A stretch of 64,000 bases of DNA from Symsagittifera roscoffensis (lineage: Eukaryota; Xenacoelomorpha; Acoela; Convolutidae): NCBI RefSeq assembly GCF_963678635.1, contig NC_087062.1, positions 74,059,345-74,123,344 of the forward strand. Reading direction: 5' to 3'. Shown one piece after another: positions 56,911 to 64,000 of this stretch; positions within the stretch are counted from its first letter, which is position 1; each line of letters starts with the position of its first letter. The notes beneath the pieces were generated by a model. The model had not been told where the DNA came from and did not search any database. It worked only from the letters and a program-made list of their open reading frames with translations. Both the position numbers and the translations under genes were made by a program.

Positions 56911-58041
56911 ATCAAAAACCTATCAAAAATTGCTACCCAACAGTCACAAAGTCAGTCTTCACCGACATCATCCCAAGATAACCCAACAACACCTTCAACT
57001 ACTCAAAACCCTCAAACATCTACACGAATTTCCTTTCAAGATAATCCATACACTTTTGAAGAACGACACGCTCGTTTATCGGAACCACTAGAACCAGTTC
57101 AACGACAAGCACCTTTGAGTGAACCAACATATAACCTATACCCAACACTACCACAAGAACTAAGTAGAATACGAAATCTTAGTCAAAACCAAAACACAAC
57201 AGAAATAAATAGACAAATTATACATCCTCGACGAAATAGAAATTTCCAAACTCCTCGAGTTCATTTTGAAATACCTCAATCACCATCACAAAGCACCCCA
57301 GAAAATCCCACTAATATCTTACCAGAAACCCCTACACTTCAGTCACAACGAAGTACTTCAAGCCTACCATCAGATTACTTAGGTTCAACACCAACATCTG
57401 AACAAATACGTGAAAATCCTTTTAACCCTCCAAACCAAACATCACGGCTACCATATTGGACAACACATTCATTCACACAAGGTGAACCAAATTTAATCAA
57501 TGACCCCATAGACATTTCTACAGATACAACATCTTCATCACTACCAGAAACATTATCACTTCCATCAACACCATCGATTAGTCAAGTTTCACCGACACCT
57601 TTTAACTTAAGTTTTCCAAACAATCTCGACGCAAGATATCGAGAACAATCATCGACAAATATTCCTTTAAGACTAGATTGGAATACACTTACAGCACCTC
57701 CACCATTATTTGGACAACATCTAGAAAGTAACCGCCTTCACAACTGGGCACTTAATAGATTACAATATCGCCAAAATATTCACGACGATATCCGTGATCA
57801 CAATATCCAAATACTCCAACAAAACAGCTTACAATTAAAATTTGAAATCACAGTTAAGTTGAACAACATTGCTCAACATCCCTACCCATTAAACCCACCA
57901 AACATCACAGCTCAATCACTGCCACCACCATTTATAACCACTGAAGTAATATATAAATACGACAGATATACCAAAAAGACAATTGGTTATATTACATTTT
58001 ATAACCCATACTCAGGATTATCATACACATGTATATTCTAA
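56911..58041 (+). CDS. ATG-less Ser/Pro/Thr-rich frame before env, unknown
   Basis: Open from 56911 (just after TAATAA) to TAA at 58039-58041, 376 codons, with no ATG anywhere near its start; the first usable near-cognate codon is TTG at 57115. Residues are Ser, Thr, Pro, Asn and Gln-rich over the first two thirds. The last 110 residues look folded (RLDWNTLTAPPPLFGQHLES, then IGYITFYNPYSGLSYTC). It overlaps the env start by 13 nt in another phase. The absence of ATG suggests the protein is made from a spliced mRNA that brings its start codon from upstream, or by frameshift. No family is recognised. Confidence 0.45.
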   Translation: MKNLSKIATQQSQSQSSPTSSQDNPTTPSTTQNPQTSTRISFQDNPYTFEERHARLSEPLEPVQRQAPLSEPTYNLYPTLPQELSRIRNLSQNQNTTEINRQIIHPRRNRNFQTPRVHFEIPQSPSQSTPENPTNILPETPTLQSQRSTSSLPSDYLGSTPTSEQIRENPFNPPNQTSRLPYWTTHSFTQGEPNLINDPIDISTDTTSSSLPETLSLPSTPSISQVSPTPFNLSFPNNLDARYREQSSTNIPLRLDWNTLTAPPPLFGQHLESNRLHNWALNRLQYRQNIHDDIRDHNIQILQQNSLQLKFEITVKLNNIAQHPYPLNPPNITAQSLPPPFITTEVIYKYDRYTKKTIGYITFYNPYSGLSYTCIF

Positions 58042-60560
58042 AAATATTAGTTTTTCTTCAACTCCTTTTTCTAGTAACCTCAAATCAAAACATAAAACCT
58101 TCTCCCCGTACAGGACCCCAAGATTTATTAGTAACACATTACGATTGCGAAGAAAACGAACAAAAAACACTCCACAAGTATGCAATAAATCAAGTATCAC
58201 AATGCGAAACAGAACCCCAAGCAATAGAAACTACAAATGTAATAGCAACACTTTATTCAAAAGCCCGAGCAACAACAGTTACAGGATATAAATTTACAGC
58301 AACATTTTCCGAAAAGAAAGTACATTGTTCACAAGTCTCGAACGGAAATAAAAACCGACTTGACCATGAATCATTCTACCAGAGTAATATCGAACGACTT
58401 TTACATCTCAATCCTGAAGATTGTAAGAATGAGTTACTTAGACTAAATATCACGCGTAACAAAAACTCAGAAAGAAAGTTAGTATACTTTCAAATTTTTT
58501 CAGACACTGTACATCAATCACAACTTGAAAGATACCAAGGACATGTAAAACTAGATGACAAATATCCATATAACGGCGCACACGGACGATTAACCTATGA
58601 CATACACGATAAACATTGGATACCACACATTGGTATAAATAACCCATCAAACTGCAAAGCAGACACAAAAAATAAAGGATACCAAGAAATAATGTTTTTC
58701 GATTGGAAAATACAACTCGAAAAAATACAACTCACACGAGATTTATCAGACAACACAATGATCTATCAAGGAATCAGATTACCTTGTAAAAATGATCAAG
58801 GTTATTGCGACCCTACAACACGAACACAAGCAACAATTGTTTGGTTCCCCGAAGACACATGTACAACATTTCAAGTAGCAAAAATACACGCTCGTATGAT
58901 AAAATTTCACGAAAAATACTTTATACAATCAATTCCATATGAACAAGTACATCCATCACGAAAACAAAGTACTAATTTTAGAAACATACACAATATAGAA
59001 AATAAATTGACACGTTTTCAATTATATCAAGAAACAGAACTTGCATGTAAATACAGGAACCCACTTCACAAAACACAATACTCTGAAATATTAGTTGAAT
59101 ACGAAAAAGGATTCGACATGACCACTGGAAAAATAAAAATCGACCCATATGCCACAGGTCATCCTCCAAACGAAGGAACATCATATATACCAGTTAATTT
59201 TCAAAAAAGTAACGGACAACCTGGTGGACATCTAAAGCCCCATGACACTAGAAGCACACGTTTACAAGAACTATCACTAATGAATAGTACATATTTCGGT
59301 AATATCCACTATGATATTCACTTAGATATGAAACTAGATTATACAATTAGCCGAATTTTTCAAGAAATGTCACTCTCCGAATTAGAAACACTACACCAAC
59401 TATGCGAATTAGAAAGAACACAAATATTACAATCACTTGCACTAGCAGTATTAAAAATACCCTACGCAGGATATTTACTATCTGGAAATAGATCAAATTT
59501 TTTAGATTAAGAAGGAAACATATTATGGTTTTATACTTGCACTAAAAAATTATCACCACTTTACGTTTTTGAAGATAAACGATGTTATAAAAGAATCCCT
59601 ATCTTTTATAAGAATAAGGTACATTTCGTTGACACACTTTCACGAAGAACCTATTTCTGGGATACCGCAGCCCCATGTGGATCAGAAAATAGCCACAATT
59701 TAGTACAACTAAACCCTGATAAAAATAAATATTACCTTCTTACTCCATATCCCACATTAATGCAGTCACTTAAAAAATTTTCACCAGAAAGCATTCGCGC
59801 TATTGCTCGAAACCCAAATATAGACTTACAATCAATAGGAATATATTCAAAATCAGATATTCAACATCACATTAGCATTAGAACACAACAATTCCAAGAA
59901 TTATTAACACAAATGGACACTATACAAAGACAATCAATTGACCAAAACTTACGCAAACTTGCAGAAACCGCAGGATTTGCCGACATTTATACACAAGACT
60001 ATAGCGGATATTTTAAAGATATTAAAGATTATATATATCTAAACGGTGAAAAATACCGTCCCCAAGATATATCACCAATCAACATTTTTAGCTTTGTTAC
60101 ACTCAAAAATGAAATTCTTGATTTTCTAGGATGGCCCTATTACATCTTAGAAAAATTGACTATTTTATACGCAATGTTTAACTTTATCGGATTTCTTTTT
60201 TCACTATTAAAAGGAATCTATAACACATGTGCTATACACACACAAGTAAATAGACAAGCAGACGTAGCACGCATACTCTTTGCAGGATTTTTTGGAATAT
60301 TTTCTACATCTATAAACAAAATTCTTTTAGACGCACAAATAAAAGAATACAACACAAAAATAGCAACACGGCAAAACACATACGACGAAGAACATAACAA
60401 CGTAGACACAACGCCAACAGCACCACAGTTACCACCCCTACCACATAACCATCCATTATCCCTAGTCCCGCGAAATTTTCGAAATTTAGCAATAACACAT
60501 AATCCAAATTTTCGACCAACCATATCACACAGTCCCATCCAACATATAATGACACACTAG
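58029..60560 (+). CDS. env: Envelope-like glycoprotein, interrupted by one in-frame TAA
   Basis: The ATG at 58029 starts a signal peptide (ILKILVFLQLLFLVTSNQ). A long ectodomain with paired Cys and several N-x-S/T sites follows. At 59508-59510 a single TAA interrupts the frame, and the same frame is open from 59511 to 60560. The downstream part begins at once with conserved-looking Cys-rich sequence (LWFYTCTKKLSPLYVFEDKR) and has a membrane segment at about 60156-60224 (LTILYAMFNFIGFLFSLL). A second hydrophobic segment lies at about 60262-60330, and a Pro-rich cytoplasmic tail follows. The Cys pattern and layout recall the class of glycoproteins carried by env-bearing invertebrate retroelements and by chuvirus-like viruses, but this is from memory of the pattern only. 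With the TAA, this copy would make only a secreted N-terminal part. Confidence 0.7.
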
Positions 60561-60649
60561 TCACAAGATGATAATACTTATGAACAAATTATTGAACAAC
60601 CCCATACCACCGCTTTTCAGTCTCAAAATAATAATTTTTTTAGCCCACG
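60561..60649 (+). other. Env to accessory-ORF spacer
   Basis: 89 bp. It contains an alternative ATG at 60568 opening a 64-codon frame that overlaps the next ORF in another phase; probably not used. Confidence 0.4.
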
Positions 60650-62455
60650 ATGAGCCGACAACTTGGATCCCTACACCGATCAAATTCCCACCCAACCAAC
60701 CTCACCACTCCAATCCCAATAATACCACTTTTTGCTTTTCCGCCACCCGATTTCCCACCTAGTAATGTAACATCAGGCATGAATTCCGACACTAATTCAC
60801 ACATCTCAGTTTTATATTCCATCTCACAACTCAATAACCCGAATATTGAAACCCCCGATGAATTCGCCGACTCAGAACCATCCCCGTCCAATAATTTTCA
60901 TAACTCTTCAAATTTTTCCCAACCCCCTTTCCAACCCATATTACCAAATAACCCTGACCCAATCAATTCTACACCCTCTTATGCTTCCCAAGTTACCCCA
61001 ACCTACTCCTCACTTCATTCAGACCAATCATCTCATTCTCCCGACACCCCCCGAATCTCCCCAGAGCTAGATAATTTTATTACCCTCCAACAACAACCCT
61101 ACCACCTTAACACCCCCACCATAAACCAAATCTCTTCCACAACAGATTCATCCAACCCCCCTACCCCTACACCCTCTTCAATTTATACTGAATCATTAGC
61201 ACCATCATCCACATCTACTGAATCTTCACACAACACTAATAGAGCTTACCGCACTTTTAAAAGAAAGTTCCCCAACCATCCTTTCCCAGCAAAACCAGGA
61301 ACAGCCCGTGAATATATCAACCACCCCAAACACACTAACACAAAAGAATTTTTAGCTATCACCTTACCCTCATTTCCACAATACACCTTAAACACCCCTC
61401 ATGACACTAACGAAACACGCAGCTTTGTAGACGAATATGTTTTAATGCCCACTCTTTCGTGGACCTCATATTATCACTTTACTAATCCCCTTTGCTTACC
61501 TTTATCTAGCACTCACATCGATATAGAACGAAATAAGGACATGCTATATCGACTCACTACACCACTAACACCTAGACAATTTACATACGTTGGATACAAA
61601 AAATCACTAAAAACACACACTGCACCTAGAGCTAATGAATATATACTAGAATATTATGATCATAACATCATCAGAGCTAACCAAGATCAATTCTTAGACG
61701 ACGATCGCTTCGCTAATCCACAAATCACCGAGAAATTTTTCTTCAAAACACCATATGTATTTACACTAAACATCTTCGATCGTAAGTTTGACCACATTAT
61801 TTCAGAAGCACTAACAGACACACAAGCCTACGAAAGTTTTAAAGAACGTTTCCAAATATTTTCACTAACCTTTCATTTCCTTGCACCACACGAAAGAGAT
61901 TTGCACTGCTCACACGATATTATGTTGCGCACTAAACAAACCCATACATATAGTTATTATCGTTTCATCCAAAATCACTTTGACCTACACACACCCTCTA
62001 GACAACCACACCATCGTTTTCAATTCATAAATTCCAAATACACTTCACCATTTTTTCTAAACTTCACATATTGCATTAAAGATACTAACCTTCATGGTAT
62101 TCTTCGAAATTATGATCCCATAACCCAAATGTATATCTTTTGCCCCATCACCAAGACCTTCAACGCCGAAGAATCCCGACCCTTCCTTATCCCACACAAG
62201 TTTGTACAACCTATAGAAATCCCCATTTTAGAATTCATCCACAACACTAAATTCAATCACAAATTATATAATCTAATCCAAAACACACCTTATGAGTTTG
62301 CAGTTGGCACTGAAGAACTAAACACAATTAAAGCACTTCAATTGCTTTGGCCACTACTTCAATCTAAAAATATCATCCGCATCTTAGCTAAACTACTAAC
62401 AACTTCCGATCTCATCCACGACATCTTCCCCCATGGTTTTTTCCCCAACGACTAA
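60650..62455 (+). CDS. Large accessory ORF downstream of env, unknown function
   Basis: A 601-codon ATG-initiated, uninterrupted frame, the only long frame of the element besides gag part 1 and pol without a break. Residues 1-200 are Pro/Ser/Thr/Asn-rich and likely disordered. Residues about 200-601 look globular, with many aromatic residues (for example TSYYHFTNPLCLPLSSTHID, FQFINSKYTSPFFLNFTYCI). I see no signal peptide, membrane segment, zinc finger or enzymatic motif. It lies after env, where complex retroviruses keep accessory genes, and ends three bases before a consensus splice donor. Base composition is richer in C than gag-pol. I do not recognise a family. Confidence 0.7.
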   Translation: MSRQLGSLHRSNSHPTNLTTPIPIIPLFAFPPPDFPPSNVTSGMNSDTNSHISVLYSISQLNNPNIETPDEFADSEPSPSNNFHNSSNFSQPPFQPILPNNPDPINSTPSYASQVTPTYSSLHSDQSSHSPDTPRISPELDNFITLQQQPYHLNTPTINQISSTTDSSNPPTPTPSSIYTESLAPSSTSTESSHNTNRAYRTFKRKFPNHPFPAKPGTAREYINHPKHTNTKEFLAITLPSFPQYTLNTPHDTNETRSFVDEYVLMPTLSWTSYYHFTNPLCLPLSSTHIDIERNKDMLYRLTTPLTPRQFTYVGYKKSLKTHTAPRANEYILEYYDHNIIRANQDQFLDDDRFANPQITEKFFFKTPYVFTLNIFDRKFDHIISEALTDTQAYESFKERFQIFSLTFHFLAPHERDLHCSHDIMLRTKQTHTYSYYRFIQNHFDLHTPSRQPHHRFQFINSKYTSPFFLNFTYCIKDTNLHGILRNYDPITQMYIFCPITKTFNAEESRPFLIPHKFVQPIEIPILEFIHNTKFNHKLYNLIQNTPYEFAVGTEELNTIKALQLLWPLLQSKNIIRILAKLLTTSDLIHDIFPHGFFPND

Positions 62456-62458
62456 CAG

Positions 62459-62534
62459 GTAAGTATGAATTATACATATTACTAACTAATTAAAATATTA
62501 GAAACTCACCATTCTTTATCCATGTTTTCTTTAG
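62459..62534 (+). other. Candidate 76-bp intron immediately after the accessory ORF
   Basis: CAG|GTAAGTATG is a consensus donor, TACTAAC (62480-62486) is an ideal branch-point sequence, and CCATGTTTTCTTTAG (ending 62534) is a good pyrimidine-rich acceptor. A second AG at 62541-62542 is an alternative acceptor. The donor lies three bases after the stop codon, so the intron would sit in the 3' UTR of the preceding ORF. Confidence 0.55.
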
Positions 62535-63305
62535 ATTTTTAGCCTTCATCCGACAATCATCCAAAAAATTCACAAAAGAAAAATAAAAAATCGAAAACTT
62601 CTTCAAACTATTTCAAATTATATTAATCTTTTGCACCAACAAATTGAATAAATTTAATACCAATGCAGTAAATTCATTTATAAAATTCTTCCCCCACAAG
62701 CAGTAAATCTAATTATGATGAAAATTTGTAACTTAATTTTCACCCATAACTAGCAGTAAATTTTAAAATTCTATGTAGTAAATTGATAAAACGAAATGCA
62801 GTACTAACCTTTTGATATTTCCATTCATTCGCACAGAAATTTTATCCACACTCGCACAGCTCGCCCACGAAGAATTGTTTAAAATAATGAATTTCAGTTT
62901 CAAGTTTTCACACTTAACAACTCTAATACAAGATAACACGTTTCAAACTTTCCTTTAACCCGGTTGGAAAGGAATTATATACTAAACAACACTAACCAAC
63001 GCAGCTTACTAAACACCACAAATCATAGAATAACAGCATGACTAAGAAAAGGAAACCAACGGTACTCAAACCGGATTAACCCAGTTTAAAACTGGATAAA
63101 TTATTCTTTTGAAGACTATTATAAAGTCTCAGAAAGAAATAATAAAACACAAAAAAGTCGAAAGACGAACCCATACCACAAACAATTTGATTTTTGAAAA
63201 AAGGACACAACCAACAAGACATAAGAAAAACCACAACAAACCCAACACAAAACGTTGTCACATAACAGGACCCCTCACAAAAACCGCATGAAATCATACT
63301 CCCAC
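62535..63305 (+). other. 3' non-coding part of the element, GCAGTAAAT repeats
   Basis: A-rich sequence without a convincing gene. GCAGTAAAT or a one-base variant occurs at about 62665, 62700, 62753 and 62774, with a shorter GCAGTA at 62798. A polypurine stretch AAGAAAAGGAAA (about 63045-63056) could serve as a plus-strand primer. A 60-codon very basic frame (63109-63291) starts with TTG and is weak. Confidence 0.35.
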
Positions 63306-63374
63306 TCCTGGCCTAACCCACCAGGAAGGACGTCCTGAGCATGCTCTATAGCCGGCCTAACCCACCGCGCTATA
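63306..63374 (+). ncRNA. Compact cis-structured element: two hairpins flanking two palindromes
   Basis: Stem-loop 1 is TCCTG (63306) with CAGGA (63322-63326). A perfect 10-bp palindrome AGGACGTCCT follows (63327-63336), then a second, GAGCATGCTC (63337-63346). Stem-loop 2 is TATAGC (63347) with GCTATA (63369-63374). Both outer loops carry GGCCTAACCCACC. All four units abut without spacers. In an AT-rich, G-poor region this is a strong sign of a selected RNA or DNA structure, such as a packaging, dimerisation, export or protein-binding site. Confidence 0.55.
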
Positions 63375-64000
63375 TCCACGCTTTGTGACACACACCACTA
63401 TTTTTAATAAGAGATACTCAAGGGTGAGTAACTCTTCAAAATAACCGAACTAAAACAAAAAGCTTTTGTGAAAACAACTAACTAAAATCATAATTAAAAA
63501 ATATTAAACTAATAAAAGTTTTATAAAATGTAAATTATATTATGCAATACATAGATCAGAACACAACACCAAGGACGAACATCTAAAGACAAAACGATCT
63601 CACTACACTCGAGAAAGAATGGCCAACTACAATCGATATGCCGCTCACAATCACGACTCAAAGGATTTAGAGTACGACTTGACTTCGCAGAAAAGGACTT
63701 CTTTGAACTAGACCAATGACCACCTCGATGTTCAAGTATACGTACAGATCCGAGTAACTAGGCATCCCCTCCACGCACAATCTCCACGCCATTCCCAAAC
63801 TAGATCAGACACAAAAGAAGTTCTCCACGAAGAACAGAAAAACCTGACATAGCCAACCATTCTGAAATCAGATTTGAGTTTGTTGCGGAGACTCAGTCGT
63901 TGTCACAAGAAGACACAACGTCTTATGTCCCTAATTCCAGCTTCCTGGAACTTCTCTAACAAAGAGAAAACGGAAGAAAATTATGATGTTCGCCAAATAC
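63375..64000 (+). other. Downstream sequence, 3' LTR not identified
   Basis: Composition becomes less A-biased after about 63540. Neither the LTR-start hairpin nor the LTR-end ATAACTCA of 45706-46005 recurs. A purine-rich AAAGAGAAAACGGAAGAAAA (about 63961-63980) could be a polypurine tract, in which case a 3' LTR would begin just beyond the window. An open frame with no clear start (about 63504-63710) encodes a hydrophilic, basic and acidic peptide and is not called. Confidence 0.35.

Noticed and set aside
62900-64000. 3' LTR of the large element
   Set aside because: None of the marker sequences of the proposed 5' LTR (hairpin, TATAAGA context, ATAACTCA end) recurs here.
1-64000. Assigning the organism to larvacean tunicates because env-bearing gypsy elements are known there
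   Set aside because: The long introns and intergenic DNA do not fit compact larvacean genomes, and similar elements occur in other invertebrates; the evidence is insufficient.
1-64000. CRISPR arrays, rRNA or tRNA genes
   Set aside because: No array of short regular repeats with spacers and no rRNA- or tRNA-like sequence was recognised on either strand.

Overview
This window is animal nuclear DNA: AT-rich, intron-containing and dominated by repeats. It carries one recognisable cellular gene and one very large retrovirus-like element, both on the + strand. No bacterial features are present. The host gene, an alpha2/delta calcium-channel subunit, is metazoan. It has only six coding exons, the last one very long, and the repeats are of invertebrate style (BEL/Pao, MULE, MITEs, an env-bearing Ty3/gypsy element). 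This suggests an invertebrate, but the phylum cannot be fixed from the sequence alone.

Region by region: (1) 1-31,000 is intergenic and repeat-rich. It holds several dispersed repeat families, here called M1 (CAGGGGCGGATTTA-type ends), G (GCGCGATATATTTCGCGC core) and F2 (GAATGTTCCGACC head). It also holds an 846-bp element with inverted ends (3208-4053), a broken retroelement integrase (about 5240-6560), a broken MULE transposase (11083-12080), a broken BEL/Pao element on the - strand (about 13400-17010), a near-palindromic 390-bp element, and a 542-bp tandem satellite abutting a 200-bp assembly gap. (2) 31,104-44,689 is a complete-looking voltage-gated calcium channel alpha2/delta gene. Its six coding exons join in frame to 1,170 codons: signal peptide, VWA_N, VWA, Cache, alpha2/delta C-terminal domain and hydrophobic tail. 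Intron 1 is 7.3 kb and contains a ~1.05-kb unit repeated three times. (3) From about 45,706 to beyond 64,000 lies an A-rich, G-poor Ty3/gypsy (Metaviridae-like) element with gag, protease, RT-RNase H, DD35E integrase and an envelope-like glycoprotein. It also has unusual extras: an ATG-less arginine/lysine-rich frame before gag, small hydrophobic frames and an ATG-less Ser/Pro/Thr-rich frame between pol and env, and a 601-codon unknown ORF after env. A near-perfect small intron begins three bases after that last ORF's stop, and a compact run of hairpins and palindromes lies further downstream. A candidate 300-bp 5' LTR and primer-binding site are visible. No matching 3' LTR was found in the window, so the element is probably more than 18 kb.

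How the pieces fit: in the retroelement, gag would build particles and PR/RT/RH/IN would copy and integrate the element. The signal-peptide and membrane-anchored glycoprotein could let it leave or enter cells. The extra frames are candidates for spliced accessory products. This copy has several reading-frame breaks. Some sit at plausible recoding signals (an A_AAT_TTG heptamer, a lone in-frame TAG), while others look like indels or a nonsense mutation (env TAA), so it may be a recently dead copy or contain assembly errors. The calcium-channel gene is independent; the element lies about 1 kb downstream of it in the same orientation.
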